A stretch of 64,000 nucleotides of DNA, taken from DATBGO01 sp036558005 (GTDB taxonomy: Bacteria; Actinomycetota; Actinomycetes; Streptosporangiales; Streptosporangiaceae). Made by a program: the position numbers and the translations under genes. The notes under the pieces are model-generated. The model was not told the origin of the DNA and ran no database searches. It worked only from the letters and a program-made list of their open reading frames with translations. Positions 36,976 through 47,103 of this stretch are shown here, piece after piece (within the stretch, counting starts at the first letter, position 1; every line of letters starts with the position of its first letter). The stretch is from positions 11,886 through 75,885 of the forward strand of contig DATBGO010000250.1 of the NCBI GenBank assembly GCA_036558005.1. The letters run 5' to 3'.

Positions 36976-38052
36976 CTACCTCGCGGGTGCCGCGATCCAG
37001 TTCTGAACCCGCAGGCGCTCCGCTGCCCGTTCGATGTGGACCTGGGTGAACAGGCGGCCCTTGCGGTCGCTCCACGCGCTGACGTTCCTAACTACATTGC
37101 CAGCATCCGCACCGTCACGCATCAGCACCCAGTGCACAGTCGCCAGCAGTTCCAGGCCGTAGGCTGAGGCGAAGCCGGTGACCAGAGCCAGTACTGCGTC
37201 GATCCTGTCGACCGTCTCGTCGGGATGCGCGTCAAGCCATTCGCGGCCTGCGTCGGCGGCTCCAGGCAGCAGCGAGATCGGGCTGAGCTTCATGACTTCC
37301 TGCGTTCGGTCGCCGTACCCCCGCAGGTAGTGCCCTTCCAGCGTCTGCAGGACAGGATTGAGATTCTCGGCGTACGGACCGTACCGTCCCTTGACGAAGC
37401 TCAGGCGCAGTTGCTGGCCAGCCTCCTGGAGGAAGTACATCAATTTCTGGATTTCCAGGAGCGAGGTCCCGTCGGGCGCCGCAGGCTCCTCAAGGCGGCT
37501 TAGCCCGACGTAGCGCGCCAGCAAAGTGAGCAGGGCAGCCCGTCCTGGGGTGACTGGTGGCCGTGACGTCCTGACCCGCATTGAGTCCGGTGGCGGGGCT
37601 CCCTTTGGCGGGTAGACGACGACCTCAACCTCTACGAGGTCGCCAAGCGCGCCCTCGATCAGGGGACGCACGTCCCGCCAGTCCAGACCGCCGTTTCCGC
37701 AGCCAAGCGGTGGCAACGCGACCGACCGGACGTGACGATCAACGAGAACCTGGCGCAGATCGGCCAACCCCGACCTGATGTCATCGAGTCGTGAGTGACT
37801 ACGCCAGTGCCTCTTGGTGGGAAAGTTTATGATCAGGCGAGGCAACTCAAGCAGTCCGGTCTCAACTACGAACATCCGCCCTATCTGTACCTCACGGCGA
37901 CGACAAGCTGCCTCGTAAGCCCGGAAGTTCTGGGGGAATGCCTGCTTGAATTGCAGAGCGATGCCCTTGCCCATAACCCCCACCGTGTTCACGGTGTTGA
38001 CCAGCGCGTCCGCCGGCTCCTCCAGTAGGTTGCCTTCCGCCTCCCTGAGCAT
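36976..38052 (-). CDS. darG: DarG antitoxin, DNA ADP-ribosyl glycohydrolase
   Basis: A 358-residue protein. Residues 1-150 are a macrodomain: ALVNTVNTVGVMGKGIALQF near 16, the catalytic Lys at exactly residue 80 (INFPTKRHWR), matching Lys80 of Thermus DarG, and LPPLGCGNGGLDWRDV. It removes ADP-ribose from thymidine in DNA. Residues about 180-350 are a second helical domain with LLEIQKLMYFLQEAG and FVKGRYGPYAENLNPVL, the DarG C-terminal region that binds and blocks DarT. GGAGG lies 6 nt before ATG 38052. It follows darT by 41 bp. Base composition is lower in GC than the neighbours, consistent with transfer. Confidence 0.93.
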   Translation of the reverse strand: MLREAEGNLLEEPADALVNTVNTVGVMGKGIALQFKQAFPQNFRAYEAACRRREVQIGRMFVVETGLLELPRLIINFPTKRHWRSHSRLDDIRSGLADLRQVLVDRHVRSVALPPLGCGNGGLDWRDVRPLIEGALGDLVEVEVVVYPPKGAPPPDSMRVRTSRPPVTPGRAALLTLLARYVGLSRLEEPAAPDGTSLLEIQKLMYFLQEAGQQLRLSFVKGRYGPYAENLNPVLQTLEGHYLRGYGDRTQEVMKLSPISLLPGAADAGREWLDAHPDETVDRIDAVLALVTGFASAYGLELLATVHWVLMRDGADAGNVVRNVSAWSDRKGRLFTQVHIERAAERLRVQNWIAAPAR

Positions 38053-38093
38053 CGTCCACCTCCCAAGGCTTTCCTACCGCATGGGTCTGACGT

Positions 38094-38732
38094 TCAGAAG
38101 TACCAGCCCGGCCGGACTTGCACCGGTAGTTCCGCTGAGTGCGCCGCCAGCACGCCTTGCACCTGCCTTCTGATGTGCTCGCTGCGCACGGCGACTCCAA
38201 GCAGGCAGGTCACGGCCAAGTGCTCGTACACCAGGAACTCAGCCATCCGGCGGCGCATCCGGTCCGGATCATCCGCCGTGTTCTTCCATATCCTCATGCC
38301 CATGACCTGCCAGTCCACCACCGTATCCAGGACGCTGAGGTCATTGAAGACCTGCGTCACGGCAGCCGCGCAGTTCCCGTCGCTGAACAGCCACTGCGAC
38401 CCGGCGGCAGCCGCTGTCTCGACGGTAGAGACGAGGTAGATCAGCGGATCCTGGCCGTCAGTGTAGGTGCGGACCCCGCCTTGAGCGAGCTTGTAAAGCA
38501 TCGGCGAGCGGGGAGCGAAGTAGAAGGGCACATAGTCAGCTACACAGCCGAATGGCGGCAGGCTCACGGGGGCTGTGCGCCTGCTGCTCTTGATGTCAAG
38601 ATCTGCCGCCTCCACGACCAGGGCGGATCCGCGCTCGACCCGGCTGTCAGCGCTCAGGTACCCGGAAGCGAGGATGCCCGGAAGGTTCCTCATGTGCGTG
38701 AAGTGCATGATCAGATGACGTCGGCTGCTCAC
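38094..38732 (-). CDS. darT: DarT toxin, DNA ADP-ribosyltransferase (DUF4433)
   Basis: A 212-residue NAD-dependent toxin that ADP-ribosylates thymidine in single-stranded DNA in a sequence-specific way and stops replication, including that of phage. MHFTHMRNLPGILASGYL near the start is the DarT NAD-binding motif; ADYVPFYFAPRSPMLY and IYLVSTVE follow; Glu165 in MAEFLVYEH is the expected catalytic Glu (Glu160 in Thermus). GTG 38732 is chosen from family length; other upstream starts are possible. The antitoxin gene follows in the same transcript. Codon use is looser than in neighbouring genes. Confidence 0.93.
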   Translation of the reverse strand: MSSRRHLIMHFTHMRNLPGILASGYLSADSRVERGSALVVEAADLDIKSSRRTAPVSLPPFGCVADYVPFYFAPRSPMLYKLAQGGVRTYTDGQDPLIYLVSTVETAAAAGSQWLFSDGNCAAAVTQVFNDLSVLDTVVDWQVMGMRIWKNTADDPDRMRRRMAEFLVYEHLAVTCLLGVAVRSEHIRRQVQGVLAAHSAELPVQVRPGWYF

Positions 38733-39163
38733 GGCAACTCGGCCCCGGCCAGTCCGCCGGACGGCGACTCTGACTGCGCCTGCTTCGTGATCATCATGAA
38801 GCAGGCGACCAGGGCACACACCCGGCCGAGCATCATGCTAGGCGCGTCGTCGAGGCTGATCGCATGGCAGTTGATCTCGGCGCCGGGCGGCTCTATCACG
38901 TTGCCTTCGCTTCCTTGCTAGTTGTGACCTCAAGGAGCTTGCTCGTGCTCACTCCGGACCATATCGGCGTCGATGGCGTGTGGCTGACGCCTGGCGTTCT
39001 GACAGAGCGTCCCAAAGCTGGATGAGCAGGGCCGCGGGTGGCCGTGCCATCGATCATCGGCCATGATCCCGGCCGCGTTACGCTGGCAGCGGCACCGCGC
39101 CGTCGGGCGCCTGCGGTACCGCCGCCAGGCCGCCTGGCCAGACGCAGCACCTGGAGGTCTCCC
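38733..39163. other. Gene-free region between darT and the iron-sulfur reductase
   Basis: About 430 bp in which no gene can be supported on either strand; short frames lack ribosome sites and family similarity. It holds the darTG promoter and that of the divergent reductase. The darT-proximal half shares the lower GC of the island, then composition returns to the window norm near 39060. Confidence 0.5.
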
Positions 39164-41326
39164 GTGGCCCTGCGCATCGTCGTCGGCCTTGCCATCACCG
39201 TGATCGCGTTCGCCGTCGCAGGCCGGCGGGCCTGGTGGCTCGGCCGGCTGGGCGCCACCGGGCAGCCCGCGCCCGAGCGGATCGAGGCGGTCCGCGATCA
39301 CCCGGGCCGGGATGTGCGAACCCAGGCCACGGAGGTGTTCGGCCAGCGCAAGCTGCTCAAGTGGTCGGTGCCCGGGGTGGCGCACTTCCTGACGTTCTGG
39401 GGCTTCATCATCCTGCTGCTGACGATCATCGAGGCGTACGGGGACCTGTTCAGCACCACCTTCGCGATCCCGGGCATCGGGCACTGGGCGGCGATCGGCT
39501 TCCTGGAGGACCTGTTCGCGGTCGCGGTGCTGGCCGGGATCGTGACCTTCACCGCCATCCGGCTGCGCAACGACCCCGGGCGGGAGGGCCGCAGGTCCCG
39601 GTTCGCCGGCTCGCACACCGGCGCCGCGTGGCTGGTGCTGCTCGGCATCTTCCTGGTCGTCGCGACGTTGCTGATCTACCGCGGCGCGCAGATCAACACC
39701 GGGGTCTTCCCGTACCCCCACGGCGCCTTCGCCTCGCAGATCGCCGGGCACTGGCTGCACCCGCTCGGCCTGGGCGCGAACAAGGCGCTGGAGACCACGT
39801 TCATCCTGGCCCAGCTCGCGGTGATCCTCGGCTTCCTGGTCTTCGTCACCTACTCCAAGCACCTGCACATCTTCATCGCCCCCCTCAACGTGCTGTTCTC
39901 CCGGCGGCCGGACGGGCTGCGCGCGCTGCAGCCGATGCGCTCGGGCGGCACGGTGCTCGACTTCGAGGAGGCCGACCCGGACACCGACATCTTCGGCCGC
40001 GGCAAGATCGAGGACTTCACCTGGAAGGGCATGCTGGACATGGCCACCTGCACCGAGTGCGGGCGGTGCCAGTCGCAGTGCCCGGCCTGGGCCACCGGCA
40101 AGCCGCTGTCCCCGAAGATGCTCATCCTCGACCTGCGCGACCACGCCTTCGCCAAGGCCCCTTACCTGCTGGCGGGCTCGGATGAGGAGCGGGACAAGCT
40201 TCCCGGTGCCGTTAAGGAAGAAGCCGGACGCCCGCTGGTCGGCGACGCCGCCGCGCACGGCGTGATCGATCCCGACGTCCTCTGGTCGTGCACCAACTGC
40301 GGGGCGTGCGTGGAAGAGTGCCCGGTCGACATCGAGCACATCGACCACATCACCGACATGCGCAGGCACCAGGTGCTGATCGAGTCGGCCTTCCCGGCCG
40401 AGGCGGCGACCATGCTGAAGAACCTGGAGAACAAGGGTGACCCGTGGGGCATGGGCGAGGCCAGGCGGCTGGACTGGACGCAGGGACTTGACTTCGAGGT
40501 GCCGGTGGCGGACGGCCCGATCGGCGACGACGTGGAGTACCTGTTCTGGGTCGGCTGCGCCGGCGCGCTGGAGGACCGGGCCCGCAGGACCACCCGGGCG
40601 GTCGCCGAGCTGCTGCACACCGCCGGGGTCTCGTTCGCGGTGCTCGGGCCCGCCGAGACCTGCACCGGCGACCCGGCGCGGCGGATGGGCAACGAGTTCG
40701 TGTTCAGCATGCTGGCCCAGCAGAACATCGAGACGCTGAACGAGGCGGGCGCGCGCAAGATCGTGGCCAGCTGCCCGCACTGCTTCAATGCCATCGCGAA
40801 CGAGTATCCGCAGCTCGGCGGCAACTACGAGGTGATACATCACACCCAGCTGCTGGCCCGGCTGGTGTCCGAGGGCCGGCTGCGGCCGGTGACCCCCGTG
40901 GCCGAGAAGATCACTTACCACGACCCGTGCTTCCTGGGCCGGCACAACCGGGTGTTCACCGCGCCCCGGGAGATCATGGAGAACGTGCCCGGCGTGCAGG
41001 CCCAGGAGATGCACCGGTGCAAGGAGCGCGGGTTCTGCTGCGGGGCCGGCGGGGCCCGGATGTGGATGGAGGAGCGGATCGGCAAGCGGATCAACGCCGA
41101 GCGGATCGAGGAAGCGCTGGGCACCAGCCCGGACACCGTGTCCACCGCCTGCCCGTACTGCCTGGTCATGCTGGGCGACGCGATCAGCGCCAAGCAGGCG
41201 GCAGGGGAGGCGAGCCAGTCGCTGGAGGTCGTCGACGTGGCCCAGTTGCTGGCCCGGTCGGTGCGGGAGCCGGCCGCCGCGCCGCCCGGCCCGCCGCCCG
41301 CCGCCGGAGCGCAGGAGCCGGCCTGA
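39164..41326 (+). CDS. EtfD-like membrane iron-sulfur oxidoreductase
   Basis: A 720-residue protein in three parts. Residues 1-250 contain about five membrane helices like nitrate reductase gamma subunits. Then two [4Fe-4S] ferredoxin motifs: CTECGRCQSQCPAW and CTNCGACVEECPVD. The C-terminal half has two CCG cysteine-rich domains, seen in SCPHCFNAIANEYP, YHDPCFLGRHN and GFCCGAGGARMWM. The layout equals mycobacterial Rv0338c (EtfD), which passes electrons from ETF and fatty acid oxidation to menaquinone. GTG 39164 has GGAGG 6 nt upstream; a long open extension to 39038 lacks one. A TMEM175-type gene follows 3 bp downstream. Confidence 0.88.
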   Translation: MALRIVVGLAITVIAFAVAGRRAWWLGRLGATGQPAPERIEAVRDHPGRDVRTQATEVFGQRKLLKWSVPGVAHFLTFWGFIILLLTIIEAYGDLFSTTFAIPGIGHWAAIGFLEDLFAVAVLAGIVTFTAIRLRNDPGREGRRSRFAGSHTGAAWLVLLGIFLVVATLLIYRGAQINTGVFPYPHGAFASQIAGHWLHPLGLGANKALETTFILAQLAVILGFLVFVTYSKHLHIFIAPLNVLFSRRPDGLRALQPMRSGGTVLDFEEADPDTDIFGRGKIEDFTWKGMLDMATCTECGRCQSQCPAWATGKPLSPKMLILDLRDHAFAKAPYLLAGSDEERDKLPGAVKEEAGRPLVGDAAAHGVIDPDVLWSCTNCGACVEECPVDIEHIDHITDMRRHQVLIESAFPAEAATMLKNLENKGDPWGMGEARRLDWTQGLDFEVPVADGPIGDDVEYLFWVGCAGALEDRARRTTRAVAELLHTAGVSFAVLGPAETCTGDPARRMGNEFVFSMLAQQNIETLNEAGARKIVASCPHCFNAIANEYPQLGGNYEVIHHTQLLARLVSEGRLRPVTPVAEKITYHDPCFLGRHNRVFTAPREIMENVPGVQAQEMHRCKERGFCCGAGGARMWMEERIGKRINAERIEEALGTSPDTVSTACPYCLVMLGDAISAKQAAGEASQSLEVVDVAQLLARSVREPAAAPPGPPPAAGAQEPA

Positions 41327-41329
41327 CCG

Positions 41330-41965
41330 GTGGACTCGCGGCGGGCGGAGTCGTTCAGCGACGGTGTTTTCGCCGTCGCCATCACGATCCTGGTCTTCGA
41401 CCTGCTGCCGATCGGCAAGGACCGGGTCAGCGGGCACATCCTGCTGCACGCCTGGCCGCAGTACGCCGCCTACGTGGTCAGCTTCCTGACCATCGGCATC
41501 ATGTGGATGAACCACCACACGATGCTGTCGCTGATCAGCCGGGTGAACCGGCCGCTGCTGGCCATCAACCTGTTCCTGCTGATGGGCGTCGTCGCGATCC
41601 CGTTCCCCACCGCGCTGGTAGCCGAGCACCTGACCGGGGACGCGGCGCAGAGCCGGGTGGCCGCGTTCTTCTACGGGCTGGTGATGATCGCGATATCGGT
41701 CGGGTTCGGGTCGATGTGGATCTACGCCTCGCTGCGCCGGGACCTGCTCGGCGCGCCTGCCCGGATCCGCACCACCCGCGCGTCCACCATCCGGTTCACC
41801 GCCGGGAACGGCGCCTACGTCGCCGGCACGCTGGTCGCCCTGGTCTCGGCGCCCGCCGCGCTGATCCTGTTTGGGCTGATCGCGGTCTACTACCTGTTCG
41901 AGCACCTGCCCGGGCCCGACGACACCGGGGACCGGGACGATCAGGCCGGGCTGCTGATCCGGTAG
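41330..41965 (+). CDS. TMEM175-family potassium channel-like protein
   Basis: A 211-residue protein with six predicted membrane helices. The first helix carries the family signature R-x-E-x-FSDGVFAVAITILVF, the pore-lining motif of bacterial TMEM175 channels (DUF1211). IMWMNHHTMLSLISRVNRP is the next conserved segment. Bacterial members form tetrameric K+ leak channels. GTG 41330 lies 3 bp after the reductase stop, so it is co-transcribed and perhaps coupled. Why a K+ channel would accompany a menaquinone-linked reductase is unclear; a membrane-potential link is speculation. Convergent with the histidine kinase. Confidence 0.85.
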   Translation: MDSRRAESFSDGVFAVAITILVFDLLPIGKDRVSGHILLHAWPQYAAYVVSFLTIGIMWMNHHTMLSLISRVNRPLLAINLFLLMGVVAIPFPTALVAEHLTGDAAQSRVAAFFYGLVMIAISVGFGSMWIYASLRRDLLGAPARIRTTRASTIRFTAGNGAYVAGTLVALVSAPAALILFGLIAVYYLFEHLPGPDDTGDRDDQAGLLIR

Positions 41966-41978
41966 GCCCGCCCCCTGG

Positions 41979-43460
41979 TCAGCCGGGGCCGCGCAGCGCC
42001 GCCCCTGGCGCCCGCTCGGGCAGCCAGATCCGTACCCTGGTGCCCTTCCCCTCCCACGACTCCAGGGTCGCCCGGCCGCCGTGCGCGGCGGCGATCGCCT
42101 GGACGATGGACAGGCCCAGCCCGCTGCCGGCCCCGGCGCGCCCGGCTGCCGCGCCCGCCCCCGCCCCGTTGCCGCCGTTCACCGGGCCGGATCCGTCGCT
42201 GCCGGGCCGCTCGCCCGCCCGGTGGAAGCGGTCGAACGCCCGCGCCGCGTCCGCCGCCGGCATCCCCGGCCCGGCGTCGGCGACCTCCAGCAGCACCCCG
42301 CCGGTCAGCTGGCCCAGCCGGACCGCCACCGGGGTGGTCACCGGGGTGTGCGCGCGGACGTTGCCGAGCAGGTTGGCCAGCACCTGCCGGATCCTGGGCT
42401 CGTCCACCACGGCGACCAGCCGCGGCGGCGCCTCGGCCCGGACCGGCCGTTCCGGCTCGACCGCGACCGCGTCGGCGACCGCGTCCCTGACCACGCTGGC
42501 CAGGTCGGTCTCGGTCAGGTCCAGCGAGGAGGTGCGGTCCAGCCTGGCCAGCTCCAGCAGCTCGGCCACCAGCGTGCTCATCCGCTCGGCCTCCTGCTCG
42601 ATCCGGCGCATCGCGCTGGGCAGCTGGTCGGGGCCGAGCGCCCCCTGCCGGTACAGCTCGGCGTAGCCCCGGATGGTGGTCAGCGGGGTGCGCAGCTCGT
42701 GCGAGGCGTCCGCGGCGAACTCGCGGACCTTCTGCTCGGAGCGCAGCCGCGCGCCGAAGGCGTGCTGGATCCGGTCCAGCATCGTGTTGATCGCGGCGCC
42801 GAGCTGGCCCACCTCGGTGCGCTCGCTCGCCTCGGTCATCCGGGTGGTCAGGTCACCCTTCGAGGTGATCTCGCCGGCCGTCGCGGCCATCTTGCCGAGC
42901 GGGTCCAGGCCGCGGCCGATCAGCCACTCGCCGCCGATGGCCAGCAGCGCGATCAGCGCCCCGCCGGTGATCAGCTCGGCGAGCACGAAGCCGCGCACAT
43001 GATGGGAGACCGCCGATACCGGCTGCGCGACCACGACGTAGACCCGGGGACTGTACTTCGCCGCCGCGCCGCGCAGCTGCGGCCCGCCCGAACCGGGCAC
43101 GTCAAACGGCTGGTGCCGGGACACGAAGCTGCTCAGCGTGCCCTGCGCCGCCAGCTTCCGGACCCCGGCGATCAGCTCCTGGGTGGCGGCGGTCCCGCCG
43201 GTCAGCGCGGCGACCTGGACGTGCGGCAGCCGCAGCAGCCGCACCGTGACCTCGATCGCCGAGTACCCGCCCGGCTTGGCGGCCAGGTCAGCCGGGCTGC
43301 GGGCGGCGGCGGTCACCAGGCCCGCGTTGAACTGCTTGCTCCACTGGTTCCTCAGCACCAGCGTGCTCACCGTGCCCATGATCAGCAGGAACAGCGTGGT
43401 CACGCCGATCAGCAGCACGAGCATGCGCGCGCGCAGGGACAGCTTGCCTGGCCTGCTCAT
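41979..43460 (-). CDS. Sensor histidine kinase
   Basis: A 493-residue membrane kinase. N-terminal helix about 12-34, extracellular sensor domain to about 160, second helix at about 160-180, HAMP near 185-235 (GLDPLGKMAATAGEITSKGD), HisKA with ASHELRTPLTTIRGYAELYR around 252 whose His is phosphorylated, then the catalytic domain: VLANLLGNVRAHTP, DAGPGMP and GSGLGLSIVQAIAAAHGG. The loop between N and G1 boxes has an unusual Gly/Ala-rich insertion (GNGAGAGAAAGRAGAG). Its ATG overlaps the response regulator stop by 4 bp. It most resembles the TcrS/MprB-type kinases of actinobacteria; the signal is unknown. Confidence 0.93.
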   Translation of the reverse strand: MSRPGKLSLRARMLVLLIGVTTLFLLIMGTVSTLVLRNQWSKQFNAGLVTAAARSPADLAAKPGGYSAIEVTVRLLRLPHVQVAALTGGTAATQELIAGVRKLAAQGTLSSFVSRHQPFDVPGSGGPQLRGAAAKYSPRVYVVVAQPVSAVSHHVRGFVLAELITGGALIALLAIGGEWLIGRGLDPLGKMAATAGEITSKGDLTTRMTEASERTEVGQLGAAINTMLDRIQHAFGARLRSEQKVREFAADASHELRTPLTTIRGYAELYRQGALGPDQLPSAMRRIEQEAERMSTLVAELLELARLDRTSSLDLTETDLASVVRDAVADAVAVEPERPVRAEAPPRLVAVVDEPRIRQVLANLLGNVRAHTPVTTPVAVRLGQLTGGVLLEVADAGPGMPAADAARAFDRFHRAGERPGSDGSGPVNGGNGAGAGAAAGRAGAGSGLGLSIVQAIAAAHGGRATLESWEGKGTRVRIWLPERAPGAALRGPG

Positions 43461-44197
43461 CCCCGGGGCCCGGCCTGCTCCTGTTCCGGCGGCCGCAGGC
43501 TATAGCCGACGCCGCGCTGAGTGTGGATCATGGGCGGGCCGAGCGGGTCCAGCTTGCGGCGCAGGTAGCTGATGTAGGTCTCGACGATCTGCGACTCGCC
43601 CGCGTAGTCCCAGCCCCAGACGCTCTCCAGCAGCTGGGCCCGGGTCAGCACCCGGCCCTGGTGCCGGATCAGGTACGCCAGCAGCCGGAACTCGGTTGGC
43701 GACAGCTCCACCGGCACCCCGGCCCGGTGGACCGTCCAGCGCGACTCGTCGAGTTCCACGTCGCCGGCCCGCAGCGGCATCCCGTCCCCGTCCGGCGTGC
43801 TCTCGCGGACCGTCCGCGACGCCCGCCGCAGCACCGCCCGCACCCGGGCCACCAGCGCCTCCACCGAGAACGGCTTGGTGACGTAGTCGTCGCCGCCGAT
43901 CGCCAGCCCGGTGACGGTGTCAGAGGAGGTGTCCCGGGCGGTGAGGAAGATCACCGGCACCTCGTTGCCGGACGCGCGGAGCCTGCGGCAGACCTCGAAG
44001 CCGTCCATGTCGGGCAGCATCACGTCGAGCACGATCAGGTCCGGCCGGTCCTCGCCTGCCTGCCGCAGCGCGTCCCTGCCATTGGCGGCGGTGCTGACCT
44101 CGCAGCCGTGGAACTTCAGCGCGACCTGGACCAGCTCACGGATGTTCGGCTCGTCGTCGACGACGAGCACCTGGGGTATCCGGTCGTTGGCTGTCAT
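43457..44197 (-). CDS. OmpR-family response regulator
   Basis: A 246-residue regulator. The receiver domain (PQVLVVDDEPNIRELVQVAL, DLIVLDVMLPDMDGFEVCR with the phospho-Asp, VIFLTARD, GGDDYVTKPFS) is followed by a winged-helix effector (LSPTEFRLLAYLIRHQGRVLTRAQLLE, VETYISYLRRKLD, IHTQRGVGYSLR). Paired with the kinase through a 4-bp overlap. It resembles TrcR/PrrA/TcrX-type regulators. The upstream DUF5666-like anchored protein may be a target or sensor partner (inference from position only). Confidence 0.94.
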   Translation of the reverse strand: MTANDRIPQVLVVDDEPNIRELVQVALKFHGCEVSTAANGRDALRQAGEDRPDLIVLDVMLPDMDGFEVCRRLRASGNEVPVIFLTARDTSSDTVTGLAIGGDDYVTKPFSVEALVARVRAVLRRASRTVRESTPDGDGMPLRAGDVELDESRWTVHRAGVPVELSPTEFRLLAYLIRHQGRVLTRAQLLESVWGWDYAGESQIVETYISYLRRKLDPLGPPMIHTQRGVGYSLRPPEQEQAGPRG

Positions 44198-44231
44198 GGT
44201 TTACCGGGTTCATTCTTGCGCGGCAGGGCAA

Positions 44232-44267
44232 TGCCGTCACCCGGGACCGCGGCCCCGGATGACGGCA
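44232..44267 (-). terminator. Terminator hairpin after the anchored DUF5666-like gene
   Basis: TGCCGTCA-C-CCGGG (44232-44245) and CCCGG-A-TGACGGCA (44254-44267) form a 13-bp stem with one internal mismatch and an 8-nt loop, 24 nt after the stop of the anchored protein gene and 34 nt before the response regulator start. Confidence 0.6.
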
Positions 44268-44291
44268 CTTGCGCTGTGCCTGGTCCCGGCC

Positions 44292-45137
44292 TCAGCCGGC
44301 GGACGACTTGGCCGGGCGGACCACGACGAGCCTGGCGTCGTTCGCGCCGCTGACGATCTGGCCGCCGGCGAAGACCTGCTCACCGGTCTTGAGCGCGCTG
44401 GTGCCGACCTTCTTGCCGCGCTCCCTGACCACCGTCTTGCTGACCAGGTCCCAGGTCCACTGGGTGCCGTCGGCCGCCTTCACCACGACGGCGCTGCTGG
44501 TGACCGACTCGATCACGCCGCGGGCGAAGCCGATCGTCGCGGTGCCGGACTTGGTCTTGACGGTGAACTGGCCGTGCAGGCCGCCCAGGGCGCGCAGCCG
44601 GACCAGCCGGCGGGCCCGGCAGGCGCGCAGCACGACCCTGGCCGCCCGGCGCCGCCCGTGCTGCCGCAGCGCGCTGGCCGCCCGGCGGCAGCGGGTGGCG
44701 ATCGTGCGCACCGCCGTCGGCGCCGCGCTCGGTGACAGCGCGGCCGCGTCGGCGCTGGCCGCGGACGTGACCTGGGACGCGGACCCGGCGGCGCTGCCCG
44801 TCGCGGCGCCCGCGGGCGCCGCGCTGCTGGCCGAGATGGGGGTCGAGGCCGAGCTGAGGATCGTGCTGAGCGCGGCCGCCTGCCCCGGGTCCTGGGTCGT
44901 GTTAGCGGCCGGGATGCTGTTGTGGCCGGCCGCGGGGCTGCTGTTGGCGCTGAGCGTGGTGGCGGCGAAGGCGCCGCCGCCAGCCAGCAGCGCGGCGACC
45001 GCGATCCCCGCGCCCCAGCGCAGCGCCCGGTTGCCGCCGCGCGGTGGCTCGGGCTGGCCGCCGCCCGTCGGCCCGAACTGCTGCGTCGGCCAGTTGTCCT
45101 GCGGGCCGCTGGCCGGCGGCCGATACATGTTGTCCAT
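44292..45137 (-). CDS. Membrane-anchored DUF5666-like protein
   Basis: A 281-residue protein with a disordered N-terminus (Pro/Gln/Gly-rich, MDNMYRPPASGP), one membrane helix at about residues 44-62 (WGAGIAVAALLAGGGAFAA), an Ala/Ser-rich extracellular linker to about 150, a strongly basic patch (RCRRAASALRQHGRRRAARVV, about 155-185) and a C-terminal beta-rich domain (GVIESVTSSAVVVKAADGTQW, KTGEQVFAGG) resembling DUF5666/OB-fold modules. ATG 45137 is used; 45128 is possible. Function unknown. Same direction as the two-component pair, separated by a hairpin. Confidence 0.65.
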   Translation of the reverse strand: MDNMYRPPASGPQDNWPTQQFGPTGGGQPEPPRGGNRALRWGAGIAVAALLAGGGAFAATTLSANSSPAAGHNSIPAANTTQDPGQAAALSTILSSASTPISASSAAPAGAATGSAAGSASQVTSAASADAAALSPSAAPTAVRTIATRCRRAASALRQHGRRRAARVVLRACRARRLVRLRALGGLHGQFTVKTKSGTATIGFARGVIESVTSSAVVVKAADGTQWTWDLVSKTVVRERGKKVGTSALKTGEQVFAGGQIVSGANDARLVVVRPAKSSAG

Positions 45138-45219
45138 GCCCGCCACACTGTCCCGCCGCGCTGGGACACCCAACAGCGAACCCTGAGAGCACCCTGAGAA
45201 TGAGCTGTGCGGTGCTTTT

Positions 45220-45246
45220 GTGGGGGGCTGAAAACCCGCCCCCCAC
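45220..45246. repeat. 9-bp GC-rich hairpin between argS and the anchored-protein gene
   Basis: GTGGGGGGC (45220-45228) and GCCCCCCAC (45238-45246) are exact complements with a 9-nt loop. It lies in the leader of the anchored-protein gene, downstream of the argS hairpin, and may be a second argS terminator. Confidence 0.5.
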
Positions 45247-45255
45247 GCCCCCGGT

Positions 45256-45297
45256 GCGATCCGCTCGGCCCGGGCGAGCCCGGGCGTCGCGGATCGC
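45256..45297 (-). terminator. argS terminator hairpin
   Basis: GCGATCCGC (45256-45264) and GCGGATCGC (45289-45297) are exact complements; the enclosed CCCGGGC direct/inverted copies can extend the stem. It begins 3 nt after the argS TAA. Confidence 0.6.
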
Positions 45298-45299
45298 AG

Positions 45300-47030
<1,731 letters not shown>

Positions 47031-47103
47031 GGGCCTAGCCTAGTGGGCCCGGTTGCGTGGCCAGGCGATCAGCCAGGCCGCCCGGCCCGTCCGGGGGCCG
47101 CCG

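Noticed and set aside
36842..39163. Attachment-site repeats flanking the darTG island
   Set aside because: No matching direct repeat or tRNA fragment could be found on the two sides by eye.
38896..39258. Minus-strand open frame at the edge of the DarTG island
   Set aside because: It overlaps the start of the iron-sulfur reductase, has no family similarity and no ribosome site.
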